Source of the DNA: Phycisphaerae bacterium
Lineage (GTDB): Bacteria; Planctomycetota; Phycisphaerae; Sedimentisphaerales; Sedimentisphaeraceae
Direction: 5' to 3'
NCBI GenBank assembly: GCA_027078365.1
Contig: JALWYQ010000043.1
Coordinates: 31,513 to 95,512, forward strand
Length of the DNA: 64,000 nucleotides
Both the position numbers and the translations under genes were made by a program. Below are positions 1 to 8,717 of this stretch, one piece after another (positions within the stretch are counted from its first letter, which is position 1; every line of letters starts with the position of its first letter). Below the pieces are notes generated by a model. The model was not told the origin of the DNA and made no database searches. It worked only from the letters and a program-made list of their open reading frames with translations.

Positions 1-314
1 GTACCAGCCTGAAGACCTGAGAGTACACTAGTAATCCTAGCGCGAAGACCGCCCATTTGGGATGTCATATTCTGTATAACAGATGAAGACATCTCTAACC
101 TTGAAGTAATTTCACCAATACTAGAGAGCTCTGTATCCATACTGCGCAACTCAGATTTAATATTTAAAATCCTGTTCGCAGAAGAAGGCGCATCACTTGG
201 TCGATTAACTTTCAAACCCGTCGATGCCTGCTCCTGAAGCTCCTTCAAACGATTTGAATGGTTCGAGAGAGCCCATATCGTATTGTTATACACAGAATTT
301 ATACTACTACTCAT
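1..314 (-). CDS. flgL: Flagellar hook-associated protein 3 (FlgL), 5' part
   Basis: FlgL is the second hook-filament junction protein, sitting between FlgK and the flagellin filament. Only the first ~104 residues are in the window; the gene runs off the left edge. The translation begins MSSSINSVYNNTIW, followed by a flagellin-like helical D0/D1 segment with LQEQASTGLKVNRPSD, the hallmark 'G-ϕ-x-V-N-x-P-S-D' motif of FlgL and flagellin N-termini. It begins 17 nt after the flgK stop, the usual flgK-flgL order, and is the last visible gene of the operon. A flagellin would share this motif, but the position right after flgK favours FlgL. Confidence 0.88.
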   Translation of the reverse strand, partial: MSSSINSVYNNTIWALSNHSNRLKELQEQASTGLKVNRPSDAPSSANRILNIKSELRSMDTELSSIGEITSRLEMSSSVIQNMTSQMGGLRARITSVLSGLQAG

Positions 315-331
315 TTCCTATCCGTTCATTA

Positions 332-2296
332 TCATATGATATTCATCAGTGTGTCTAATGTTTTATCTACACTTGATAGAAACTTACTCATCGCTTGAAA
401 CATTCTCTCAAACACCATAAGCTGCGTCGCTTCGGTATTTATATCAACGCCGCTCACATCACTCTGCTGTTGCATTAGGTGCTTCATTATGTTGTTAGTA
501 TTGTCTAGCTTAGTCTTTGCAGTAGCTACTTCCTGACCAATATTGGCAGTTAGATTCTGATAGAATTGTTCTGGAGTCAAATCTTCCGTAGACGAAAATG
601 TCGTATCTCCGACATTGGCCATTGCAAGAATTATCGAACCGTTCTCGTCGTAACCACCACCAGTAACAGCTAAGCGTCCTGGGTCATCTACGATTTCTTC
701 AACAACACTCATCGTTGCTGCTGTGTTACCAGCAAAAAGACAGTTAACTCCAGTAGCTGCGAGAAGTCCAGATGTATCAGAGCTCGCTAAAGTTTCGAAA
801 GTAAATGTCGTTGAGTCATTAAGATCTCCAGGACTAAACGACAAAGATATACCGTTATCAATATAAAGTTCATCACCTGCTTCATAGCCTACGCCAAGAT
901 CAAAATTCGCCACAACCTGACCGCTACCATTGGTCACAGTAACATGGGGACCTCCCGGAAGACCAATATTGCCGGTACCACTTATAGTACAGGTGTAAGT
1001 TTGGTTTTCCTTACCAGTATAAACACCACTAAGTTTTGGTATAGACGAACCAATAGGAACACCACCTGGAGTTACTGCTGGCGGGATACCTCCTTGGAAA
1101 TCAAACGAATAGCCTGAATCCGCCTGAATTACAAGCTGTGCACCGACAACTCCACAACCGCTAAAACCAGCGATAGCATTGAATTTATTAGCTATATCTG
1201 TAAGTGTGTCACTTGTGGCATCTACATCAATCTCATGTCTAACAACATCGCCACTTGAATCTATTACTCTCACATATATCTTACCATCCACAACTGGCGG
1301 ATCCATTTCACTTAAATCTTGAGTTGTCATAACCCAACCAGAGAGGCTCTTAAATGAACCGCTAGAGCCCACACCCTGAATATGGAGTTTATTAGTTTCG
1401 CGTGCTATTGTATTTGCCAAAGTATTTAGAGTGTTAAGGTAGTCAGGAACTAGATCGTTACGCAGTTCAAACAGAGCTCCAAGTTTTCCTCCACTAAGAG
1501 AAGTTGCATAACTATCTGAATCCCTAGCAGACATACCTAACTCAAGTTTATCGTTGTTATTAAACAAACCAACCTTCACGGGCATTGTCATAGTGCCAAC
1601 GACGAGAGGAATCTGGCCTGCAATAACATTGTACATGCCACTATCTTCCCTAACCCTAACATCAGTCAACTCTGCTAACTTATTAACGAGAGCATCCCTA
1701 TCATCTCTCATATTCGATGCAGTACCTCCGCGCATCTCCTGTATTGAGATATCTTCATTCAGGCGGGCAATTTGATCACCAATATCATTAATCTGTTGAC
1801 CAATATTCTTTGCCTCTAAATCTAAATCGTCATTAACGCCACCGAGAAAAGAACCCATACGTCTAAACTCATAAGTCAACCCTTCTGCTGCGCGGATAAC
1901 TTTATTTTGCAACACAGCATTGCTTGGGTCTGTAGCCATCTCATGCATAGACTCAAAATAGGCATCCATAGCGGAGCTGAGTCCCTTAGAGACAATCTCA
2001 CCAAAAGAGTTTTCTATTATCGTAAGAGTATCGAGTTTGCGATCGGTCATTGATAGCGATGCATTCTGAACGGTTATCTCCTTCTCAAGCATATGAGAAT
2101 ACATTCTCTTAACATCATTGACGTAAGAGCCCTGACCTATGAGGGTGTCCCCATAGTAAGTCTCTATTGCTGGTGAAATATTCACTTTTTGTCTATGATA
2201 GCTCTCAGTTCCAGCATTAGCCATATTGTTACCAATAACGTCTATGGCCTTCTGCGAGGTAATCATACCTGAGATACCTATGTCATAACCGCTCAT
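332..2296 (-). CDS. flgK: Flagellar hook-associated protein 1 (FlgK)
   Basis: FlgK forms the first junction ring at the hook tip. The 654-residue protein has the N-terminal rod/hook-family motif (SGMITSQKAIDVIGNNMANAGTESYHRQ, residues ~9-36, with the ANAGT-x-x-Y signature). A long coiled-coil segment follows at ~120-210, then a variable surface domain. The C-terminus (SGVDINTEATQLMVFERMFQAMSKFLSSVDKTLDTLM) is the family's D0 helix. Length fits larger FlgK proteins. It lies between flgN, its likely export chaperone, and flgL. No separate promoter was seen in the 52-bp gap upstream, so it is probably cotranscribed with the rest of the operon. Confidence 0.95.
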   Translation of the reverse strand: MSGYDIGISGMITSQKAIDVIGNNMANAGTESYHRQKVNISPAIETYYGDTLIGQGSYVNDVKRMYSHMLEKEITVQNASLSMTDRKLDTLTIIENSFGEIVSKGLSSAMDAYFESMHEMATDPSNAVLQNKVIRAAEGLTYEFRRMGSFLGGVNDDLDLEAKNIGQQINDIGDQIARLNEDISIQEMRGGTASNMRDDRDALVNKLAELTDVRVREDSGMYNVIAGQIPLVVGTMTMPVKVGLFNNNDKLELGMSARDSDSYATSLSGGKLGALFELRNDLVPDYLNTLNTLANTIARETNKLHIQGVGSSGSFKSLSGWVMTTQDLSEMDPPVVDGKIYVRVIDSSGDVVRHEIDVDATSDTLTDIANKFNAIAGFSGCGVVGAQLVIQADSGYSFDFQGGIPPAVTPGGVPIGSSIPKLSGVYTGKENQTYTCTISGTGNIGLPGGPHVTVTNGSGQVVANFDLGVGYEAGDELYIDNGISLSFSPGDLNDSTTFTFETLASSDTSGLLAATGVNCLFAGNTAATMSVVEEIVDDPGRLAVTGGGYDENGSIILAMANVGDTTFSSTEDLTPEQFYQNLTANIGQEVATAKTKLDNTNNIMKHLMQQQSDVSGVDINTEATQLMVFERMFQAMSKFLSSVDKTLDTLMNII

Positions 2297-2348
2297 ACAA
2301 ACCCTTTAACACAAAACAAACAGACAAAAAAACAGTTTAACTACATAA

Positions 2349-2864
2349 CTAAAATCTTAGATTAACTAACGACGACGATGTAGTAACATTCCTCCAATGC
2401 CCATGTCCATTGCTATTGTAGGTAAATTCCTTCTTGTCTCCGAGTATTCCTGCAAGCATCTTATTGTTCAAGCGAGTGCATTCTTGAAGGAACATAACTG
2501 TTACCATATGCTCCTTCTTGATATCTTCAACAAGAGACCTCAGAACGTTCTGCTTCTGTGTCACCCTTTGAGCCTGTTCAGGTGAGACATAATCTTTTAA
2601 TTTAGTCATAGTCATATCATCAAGCTCACACTTTATACACTTTGCAAGCTCTCTTCTTATAACTTCCCTTTGGTTCTCAACATTAGAATATGCACTCAAT
2701 GCATTCTCTACTATTGCAAGAATCTTCTTGAGTTGCTCCTCATCACGTTTAATCACTGAAGCTTTTAAACTATCAAGAGCGCTCTTAGTCATCTCAAGAT
2801 GAGTAATATCAGAATCAATAACTTCAAGAAATTTATCTGTTAATATCGCTATTACATCTTTCAT
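2349..2864 (-). CDS. flgN: FlgN-like flagellar export chaperone
   Basis: FlgN-family proteins bind the C-termini of FlgK and FlgL in the cytoplasm before export. The 171-residue product is almost wholly helical and charged, with the family pattern: an early helix (IAILTDKFLEVIDSDITHLEMTKSALDSL), a central E/K-rich segment and a later helix (VLRSLVEDIKKEH). It has no signal peptide or membrane segment. FlgN sequences are poorly conserved, so the call rests on size, helical pattern and position directly before flgK. One base separates its start from the flgJ stop, which suggests translational coupling. Confidence 0.75.
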   Translation of the reverse strand: MKDVIAILTDKFLEVIDSDITHLEMTKSALDSLKASVIKRDEEQLKKILAIVENALSAYSNVENQREVIRRELAKCIKCELDDMTMTKLKDYVSPEQAQRVTQKQNVLRSLVEDIKKEHMVTVMFLQECTRLNNKMLAGILGDKKEFTYNSNGHGHWRNVTTSSSLVNLRF

Positions 2865-2865
2865 C

Positions 2866-3189
2866 TTATACTTTCCGATCTATAATCGAATCACTATTTT
2901 CATCTCTACTCATTGAATTGTAGATTTCATCTGCTAGGCCAACACCACCTTCTTTTGCCACAGCCTGAGACAAGAACATAGTAAAAAGCCCTTTAACTTG
3001 CCCTGAAGCAACATCACTACCAAACCCAGAATCTAACACTGTATCCTGCATCGAATCTAAGAGTTTATTAAGAAACAACGCCTCAAATTGCTGCGCAAAC
3101 TCATGCTTTGCCTTATCCTCTAGATTCTTTTTTTTAGTCTCATCTGGGACCGGTATCAAATCTGAAATATTGTCAATAGCAGTGTTCAT
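2866..3189 (-). CDS. flgJ: Flagellar rod-binding protein, FlgJ N-terminal domain only
   Basis: This domain caps and assembles the periplasmic rod. The 107-residue protein contains the Rod-binding core (AKHEFAQQFEALFLNKLLDSMQDTV and LFTMFLSQAVAKEGGVGLADEIY). The C-terminal peptidoglycan hydrolase found in enterobacterial FlgJ is absent, so peptidoglycan cleavage must come from another protein. It lies between flgI and flgN. The short form is common outside Gammaproteobacteria. Confidence 0.9.
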   Translation of the reverse strand: MNTAIDNISDLIPVPDETKKKNLEDKAKHEFAQQFEALFLNKLLDSMQDTVLDSGFGSDVASGQVKGLFTMFLSQAVAKEGGVGLADEIYNSMSRDENSDSIIDRKV

Positions 3190-3202
3190 ATCACCTTCTA
3201 AA

Positions 3203-4312
3203 TTACATTATCTCAAGCCGTGCTTGTAGGGCTCCAGCTTCTTTTAAAGCATTAAATATCGCTATTAAATCTCTCGGAGTAGCACCTATAGAATTAAGAG
3301 CATTCGCCAACTGAGCAACAGTAACAACGGCATCAACTGGTATCAAATGCGCATTCTCCTCTTCTACGTTTATACTAGTATCATTTACGACTTTAGTCTC
3401 TCCAGCATCACTAAAGTTCGCAGTTGGCTGTGAGACATTTTGAGTTTCTTTCACCCTAACAACAAGACTGCCCTGAGCAATTGCTACTCGCGATATTCCA
3501 ACATTCTCTCCAACGACAATAGTGCCTGTTCTTTCATTGATTATCACCACCGCTGGCGTATCAACATCTACATCTATCTTTGTGATTTGGTCAATAAACC
3601 CTACAACCTGATCATTTCTAATCTGCTCAGGAATTCGAATCTTAATCGCACCAGCATCTAATACATTTACATTTCCTGGATAGAGATTGTTTATCGCTTC
3701 GTAGATTCTCTGAGCGGTTGAAAAGTCATTATTTCTTAAATTGAGAGTAACATATCTCTGATTGCCGTAAACCTGTATAAAATCAGCTAATTCTGACCGC
3801 TCAACATACGCTCCGTCTGGAATTCTACCGACAGTTTGATGGTTTTTGCTAACATTTGCAGCCTTACCAGTAACACTCCAACCTCCAATGGATACTGACC
3901 CAGAAGCAACCGCATAGACTTCTCCATCGAGACCTTTAAGCTCTGTAGCAAGCAAGAGCCCACCCTGCAAACTCTTTGCATCGCCAATTGTTGAAACGGA
4001 AACATCAAGCTTGGCTCCAGTTCTATCAAACGGACCAAGTGATGCAGTAACTGCAACAACTGCTACAGAGTCGCTTGAGAAATCTTCAGGTGAAAAATTC
4101 AATTCATCATGCTTGAGAAGATTCGAAAGCATTTTCTTTGCACTCTCAACACTATCACCATCTCCAGGAGTAAGCCCAACAACAAGCCCAAAGCCACTTA
4201 ATGGGTTAGAACGCACACCTTGGACGCTAACAATATCCTTTATTCTTGTAGCCATAGCAGCTGCTGTCATTAAACAGCAGAGAATAAGAACAGATATAAA
4301 GCGATTAAACAT
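3203..4312 (-). CDS. flgI: Flagellar P-ring protein FlgI
   Basis: FlgI builds the periplasmic, peptidoglycan-level bushing around the rod. An upstream in-frame ATG at 4396 would overlap flgH and put 28 unrelated residues in front. The ATG at 4312 begins directly with a Sec signal peptide (MFNRFISVLILCCLMTAAAMA), so it is chosen, giving 369 residues. The mature start (TRIKDIVSVQGVRSNPLSGFGLVVGL) and the C-terminus (VDAVVTVAQLANALNSIGATPRDLIAIFNALKEAGAL) are highly conserved FlgI signatures. Its presence with FlgH and FlgA shows a Gram-negative-type flagellum crossing an outer membrane. Confidence 0.95.
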   Translation of the reverse strand: MFNRFISVLILCCLMTAAAMATRIKDIVSVQGVRSNPLSGFGLVVGLTPGDGDSVESAKKMLSNLLKHDELNFSPEDFSSDSVAVVAVTASLGPFDRTGAKLDVSVSTIGDAKSLQGGLLLATELKGLDGEVYAVASGSVSIGGWSVTGKAANVSKNHQTVGRIPDGAYVERSELADFIQVYGNQRYVTLNLRNNDFSTAQRIYEAINNLYPGNVNVLDAGAIKIRIPEQIRNDQVVGFIDQITKIDVDVDTPAVVIINERTGTIVVGENVGISRVAIAQGSLVVRVKETQNVSQPTANFSDAGETKVVNDTSINVEEENAHLIPVDAVVTVAQLANALNSIGATPRDLIAIFNALKEAGALQARLEIM

Positions 4313-4325
4313 TTTTTCTCCAAAA

Positions 4326-4928
4326 CTAGAATGGCCAGAACATATCAAGTATTTGAGCGAACCAACCAGGCTTATTGTAATCTTCTGATACACCATCGCT
4401 AATAGTTACAAGCTTAAAATTTGCAACCTTTTGACTTCCTATAGTATTATCAAACGCAACATCCGATGGTCTAATTATTCCACTTATTTGTATAGTATGC
4501 TTATCACCGGCAATATTACGCTCTCTATATCCTAATACAACAAGATCCCCATTTGGATGAACATCCTGAACAACAACAGTTACCCTATCAGTGTATTTTC
4601 TCTGATCATCGTATTCACTCTTACCGTCAAACTTACGCTCTCCCTTTTGAGACATAGTAAAGCCTGGCAAGTCCGGTATGAAATTCACGCCCAAATCACC
4701 GTTGAAAGAATTGCTTCTGTTATTGCTATTTTCAAGTGTTCTCTCAACAGTATTATCAGCTTTACTATCTTCATTAATGATTATTGTTATCAAATCACCA
4801 ACATGCCTTGCCGTATCATCAGAATAAATAGCATGAGTCTCTCTGTGTCTCTTAGCGTAAATTGAACCAGCACTCACATTGGCAACAATAACAGCAAGAA
4901 CCAACAGCAATATACAGTTTCTTCTCAT
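4326..4928 (-). CDS. flgH: Flagellar L-ring protein FlgH, without an obvious lipobox
   Basis: FlgH forms the outer-membrane L-ring. Two starts are possible: 4943, overlapping the flgA stop as TAATG, and 4928, preceded by GGAG nine bases upstream. The second gives a clean signal peptide (MRRNCILLLVLAVIVANVSAG). The core (VVQDVHPNGDLVVLGYRER, IQISGIIRPSDV) and the end NKPGWF-x-QILDMFWPF are diagnostic. Classical FlgH is a lipoprotein with a cysteine after the hydrophobic stretch; here the only early Cys is residue 5, ahead of that stretch, so acylation looks unlikely. At 200 residues it is slightly short for the family. Confidence 0.92.
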   Translation of the reverse strand: MRRNCILLLVLAVIVANVSAGSIYAKRHRETHAIYSDDTARHVGDLITIIINEDSKADNTVERTLENSNNRSNSFNGDLGVNFIPDLPGFTMSQKGERKFDGKSEYDDQRKYTDRVTVVVQDVHPNGDLVVLGYRERNIAGDKHTIQISGIIRPSDVAFDNTIGSQKVANFKLVTISDGVSEDYNKPGWFAQILDMFWPF

Positions 4929-4942
4929 TGCTTTAATCTCCA

Positions 4943-5923
4943 TTAATAAGCAGGAACGACACAACCGTCACTTAAGACTCTTGCAGCGATTACCCTGCCC
5001 TTTATTGAGCGACCACGGTCGTCCATCTTTACATTTGCAACCTTTATAATCTCGCCGGCTCTTCCGTCACTAAGAGCCTCTCCCAATGCACTAACAAAAA
5101 GCACTTTGGTTTCATAGCGAATCTCAACCATCTGATTTTTTTTGACAACTACAGCCTGTTGCGCATTAGCCAACATCTGAGACTTCATTTCTCTTCCTGC
5201 CGCAATTCTACACTTAGCAACCTTACCCTCAGGAGAGACGGTAAAGTTAGAAGGTGAATTGGACAGTGTCTTTTTCATCCTAAAATCTTTCTCACTTATC
5301 AATGAACCTGCATCAATGTTATGAGTGGCAACAGCAACATTAGCGTTATATTTAAATTTAAATCTCACCTTGCGAGAATCAACCGTTTCATTATTGATTG
5401 TAAAATCAACCCTTACAGTTACGTATCTTACCCCAGAACTCTCTATGATAGAAACTACCTTAAGCCCATTCTTGTCCCCATTAACAACAACCTTTGACGG
5501 TCTAGACGAAGCTATTGCCTGAGCAATATCATTTTCCTTGAGATATTCAGCTATTGCTTTTTTTGCATATTCAACAATCTCACTAGTAGAGATAACAACC
5601 TCAGACCTACACACTCTAGCATTCATTGCCCCTAGGAACTTCACATTTGAACTATCAATCCCAATAGAAGCTAAACGTGCATATATAGTTTCTCTGTCAA
5701 GAACCATATCCTGACCTGGGCGAACTAACTTCCCAAGTACGAGCTTACCTGCTTGTTCAATCATCTGCTTTGAACCGTGCAACACAGAGACATCAGAGAG
5801 ATGAATCTCCTGAGCATCAACAACAGTATCTCTCAACAGATATATCTCAAGAGCATCATCTGAAGCTGCCAGAGATACAGAACAAATGAATACCACCAAT
5901 AATATTTTAGAAATTCTATTCAC
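4943..5923 (-). CDS. flgA: Flagellar P-ring assembly chaperone FlgA
   Basis: FlgA is the periplasmic chaperone for FlgI polymerisation. The 326-residue protein has a signal peptide (MNRISKILLVVFICSVSLAAS), an N-terminal region typical of long FlgA forms, and a C-terminal SAF domain (VATHNIDAGSLISEKDFRMKK, then the 'GKVAKCRIAAGREMKSQML' and 'KNQMVEIRYET' segments). It starts two bases after the flgG stop and its stop overlaps a possible flgH ATG. The order flgG-flgA-flgH-flgI is usual for several phyla. Confidence 0.9.
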   Translation of the reverse strand: MNRISKILLVVFICSVSLAASDDALEIYLLRDTVVDAQEIHLSDVSVLHGSKQMIEQAGKLVLGKLVRPGQDMVLDRETIYARLASIGIDSSNVKFLGAMNARVCRSEVVISTSEIVEYAKKAIAEYLKENDIAQAIASSRPSKVVVNGDKNGLKVVSIIESSGVRYVTVRVDFTINNETVDSRKVRFKFKYNANVAVATHNIDAGSLISEKDFRMKKTLSNSPSNFTVSPEGKVAKCRIAAGREMKSQMLANAQQAVVVKKNQMVEIRYETKVLFVSALGEALSDGRAGEIIKVANVKMDDRGRSIKGRVIAARVLSDGCVVPAY

Positions 5924-5924
5924 T

Positions 5925-6707
5925 TTACCTCACCAATTGATTAGCTGTCTGAAGCATTGCATCACCAGTTTTGATAGCCTTTGAATTTACCTCATAAGCC
6001 CTCTGCGCAGTTATGAGATTAACCAGCTCCGTAACCATCTGTACGTTACTCTTTTCTAGATGTCCACCAAGAAGTTGACCTGTTCCACCCTCTCCTGGAT
6101 TAGAGATTGTTGGCGTTCCACTAGCTTCGGTCTCCGCGTACAGATTTCCACCCTCGCTCGAGAGTCCTTCTGGATTGACAAACTTTGCTAACTGAATTTG
6201 GCCGATAGATGAAGTACCACTAGGAGTTATAACCGTAACCGTTCCATCAATAGCAATATTTATATTCGTTGCATCTGATGGAATAGTAATCTGTGGCTCA
6301 AGTATGTAGCCATTAGAAGTCACCAAAACTCCGTTCGCATCTCTCATCAAAGAACCATCTCTAGTGTAAGCAGTAGTTCCATCTGGCTTAGAAACCATAA
6401 GGAATCCATCGCCCTGAATTGCAACGTCTAGTGCCCTTTCGGTTGCAGTTATCTCACCAGGAGTAAACACCCTAGTAGTAGAGGCCTGACGAACACCACT
6501 ACCTATCTCAACACTACCGGGAGCGACAACTCCATCAGTCGCTTCTCGACCAGCAGCTTGCATTTTATAATACAGAAGATCTTCAAAATTAACCTGAGTC
6601 TTTTTAAAACCGTTAGTATTAATGTTCGCAAGATTATTGGCAATGGTATCAACCATTGTCTGCTGCGCTGCCATACCAGTTGCCGATGTTGAAAACGCTC
6701 TTAACAT
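5925..6707 (-). CDS. flgG: Flagellar distal rod protein FlgG
   Basis: FlgG makes the distal rod. The 260-residue product has the family N-terminus (MLRAFSTSATGMAAQQTMVDTIANNLANINTNGFKK, with ANNLAN-x-NT-x-GFK). It also has the FlgE/F/G core (ITATERALDVAIQGDGFLMV, YTRDGSLMRDANGVLVTSNG) and the C-terminal NVQMVTELVNLITAQRAYEVNSKAIKTGDAMLQTANQLVR. This nearly full-length match separates it from the less conserved FlgF upstream. Two bases separate it from flgA. Confidence 0.95.
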   Translation of the reverse strand: MLRAFSTSATGMAAQQTMVDTIANNLANINTNGFKKTQVNFEDLLYYKMQAAGREATDGVVAPGSVEIGSGVRQASTTRVFTPGEITATERALDVAIQGDGFLMVSKPDGTTAYTRDGSLMRDANGVLVTSNGYILEPQITIPSDATNINIAIDGTVTVITPSGTSSIGQIQLAKFVNPEGLSSEGGNLYAETEASGTPTISNPGEGGTGQLLGGHLEKSNVQMVTELVNLITAQRAYEVNSKAIKTGDAMLQTANQLVR

Positions 6708-6777
6708 TTCATTCTCCTAAACAAAGGATTTGTTAATCCTATTGAAATTAGCTGCCTTAATTAATTCCTTCTTTGCT

Positions 6778-7509
6778 TTATCCCATTGCAACACTTAAAA
6801 TCAGTCTGTCATCTTCGTTCTGTTTTGTCAGTACTTTCATATTTGCTTCGTACATTCTAGTTACGTCTAGCATTGCAACTAATTCTTCTGTGATATTAAC
6901 ATTAGATGCTTCTCTAAAGCCCTGCTTAACCAGAGGCGTCTGAATTGTTGTTGGATATATTTTCTTATCGATAGTAAAGGTTCCGCTTCCTGCAGGCCTT
7001 AGGTTTTGATAGTTATTGGGAAAATCTACAACCTTAATCTTACCAAAGTTATCGCCGTCAACATTAACGTTACCATCATTAGATATACTAATATCTGAGA
7101 GCGGAACGTCTTTAGGTATGACAATAGGACCACTAACACCTGCAACAAGGCGACCAGCAGAATCAACTAACTGACCAGTCGAGTTTAAATTGAAATGGCC
7201 ATTACGTGAATAGACTGGGCCATTTTTTGTCTCTAGCACAAAGAAGCCACTTCCGCAGATTGTAACATCAAGCTTACGCCCCGTCTCAACCAAGTCTCCT
7301 TGAGAATAATCTATCATTGTTTTGCTTTTAATCGAACCAGAAGCCTCAGGAGTTGGATCATCTCCTTGCAACTCAGAGAGCTTTTTACTAAAGCTATTAA
7401 CAACCCTCTTATAACCATTGCTACTTACATTGGCGAGGTTATTTGCGATTGTCTCATACTCTCTTTGCAGAGAACCAATACTCGAAGACACTGATGAACT
7501 AATTCTCAT
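6778..7509 (-). CDS. flgF: Flagellar proximal rod protein FlgF
   Basis: FlgF is a proximal rod subunit. The 243-residue protein carries a diverged rod N-terminus (SLQREYETIANNLANVSSNGYKR), the core (GRKLDVTICGSGFFVLETKNGPVYSRNGHFNLNSTGQLV) and the C-terminal helix (VNITEELVAMLDVTRMYEANMKVL). Being shorter and less conserved than the neighbouring FlgG makes it FlgF rather than a second FlgG. Its start is one base from the stop of the PilZ-like gene. Confidence 0.88.
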   Translation of the reverse strand: MRISSSVSSSIGSLQREYETIANNLANVSSNGYKRVVNSFSKKLSELQGDDPTPEASGSIKSKTMIDYSQGDLVETGRKLDVTICGSGFFVLETKNGPVYSRNGHFNLNSTGQLVDSAGRLVAGVSGPIVIPKDVPLSDISISNDGNVNVDGDNFGKIKVVDFPNNYQNLRPAGSGTFTIDKKIYPTTIQTPLVKQGFREASNVNITEELVAMLDVTRMYEANMKVLTKQNEDDRLILSVAMG

Positions 7510-7510
7510 A

Positions 7511-8683
7511 TCAAACAGCTCCCATAGTTACATCTTGGTCTTTAATAGAATCTCCTAGACCATTTCTAATTGCTATAGTGTTAGTTTCCTTGATTAATCT
7601 AGTAATCGTGGACTCGTTGAGTCCGACCAATTCGACTAACAAATACACATCTTCATCTGCCAAATCACAACCACGGACTTCACCAATATCCTGTATAGTT
7701 GTAACATCATCTATTTGGAAGATAACCAGTATCCTCTCTGAAATATCTAACTCAACATTAGACTTTATCTTCAAACTAGGCCCAGAGAGCTCAACAACTC
7801 TAGCATCAATAAACTCTGGATATATCTCACGGTTGCTATCATCATCCCTCTCAGTAGTAGCCATCGGACCAAATTCAGCTATCAATGCTGGATAGTCTGT
7901 CTTTACACGTAAGAAACGCCTACGATTGACAAAACGCACGTTGTCTGTGTGGCTGAATGTCAACTCGTTATCTTCGTTATTCATAACTACTGCATTGAAC
8001 TGCCACACCGATGCACCCATATTGTAACGAATGCGCCAAGAATCACCCGGTGAAGTTACTACCGCTCTAGATATCTCAAGGACTAAGGTTATCTCATCAG
8101 TATGCATAACCGTTGCTTCTATATCCTCTTGATCCAAGGAATTTAACGGACACAAAAACACCCTCTTACCAACAGGAATCTGTCTGCTTGAGAGCCATTT
8201 TGTAGAAGACGTATTGACAGTTGACTTTCTAGAATCAGCAAAACCTAACTTGTATTTTATCTCTATAATCTTTTCAAATATCTTTTTGCGTTCCACAAGA
8301 TCATGCTCGTTAGCAAAGAGCTCCTGCATTATCGCTGTACAACCCTCATCAAAACCTTTAGGAACAGTAAATATAGATGTTGGAGACTTAAGACCACTTC
8401 TCTTTGCTATCTCAACCAATATCTTGATTTCATCACGAGCAAGGCATCGCAAATCAGCCAATTCAAGAAATCGCTGTTGATCTCTCTCTTGCGTCTTCTT
8501 ATCGTTTATGTGCCTAAGAACAACCAAGAGAATCACTAAAATTGCCACCAACAACAGAGACGAAAAAATAAACCACTTATCCGTAAAGATAGTACGCTCA
8601 TGCCCCATATTCTTTAAGGCCATGAGTTTTTGTTGCATCGTCAATACCGCAACAAAACAAGTTGTCTCAGCGATTCCTATCAT
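7511..8683 (-). CDS. Membrane-anchored PilZ-like protein in the flagellar operon
   Basis: The 390-residue protein has one clear membrane segment (residues ~37-60, FIFSSLLLVAILVILLVVL), a helical cytoplasmic linker, and from ~175 a YcgR-like pair: a beta-rich PilZN-like domain and then a PilZ domain. The first c-di-GMP motif of PilZ (RxxxR) is present in VNRRRFLRVK. The second motif, normally D/N-x-S-x-x-G, reads ELSGPS and is degenerate. By position, between flgE and flgF, it may be a motor brake or assembly regulator. Whether it still binds c-di-GMP is uncertain. Internal ATGs at residues 16 and 26 are alternative starts. Confidence 0.7.
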   Translation of the reverse strand: MIGIAETTCFVAVLTMQQKLMALKNMGHERTIFTDKWFIFSSLLLVAILVILLVVLRHINDKKTQERDQQRFLELADLRCLARDEIKILVEIAKRSGLKSPTSIFTVPKGFDEGCTAIMQELFANEHDLVERKKIFEKIIEIKYKLGFADSRKSTVNTSSTKWLSSRQIPVGKRVFLCPLNSLDQEDIEATVMHTDEITLVLEISRAVVTSPGDSWRIRYNMGASVWQFNAVVMNNEDNELTFSHTDNVRFVNRRRFLRVKTDYPALIAEFGPMATTERDDDSNREIYPEFIDARVVELSGPSLKIKSNVELDISERILVIFQIDDVTTIQDIGEVRGCDLADEDVYLLVELVGLNESTITRLIKETNTIAIRNGLGDSIKDQDVTMGAV

Positions 8684-8717
8684 ATCTGCTCGTCTCAGCT
8701 ATAATTATGTGGCGATA

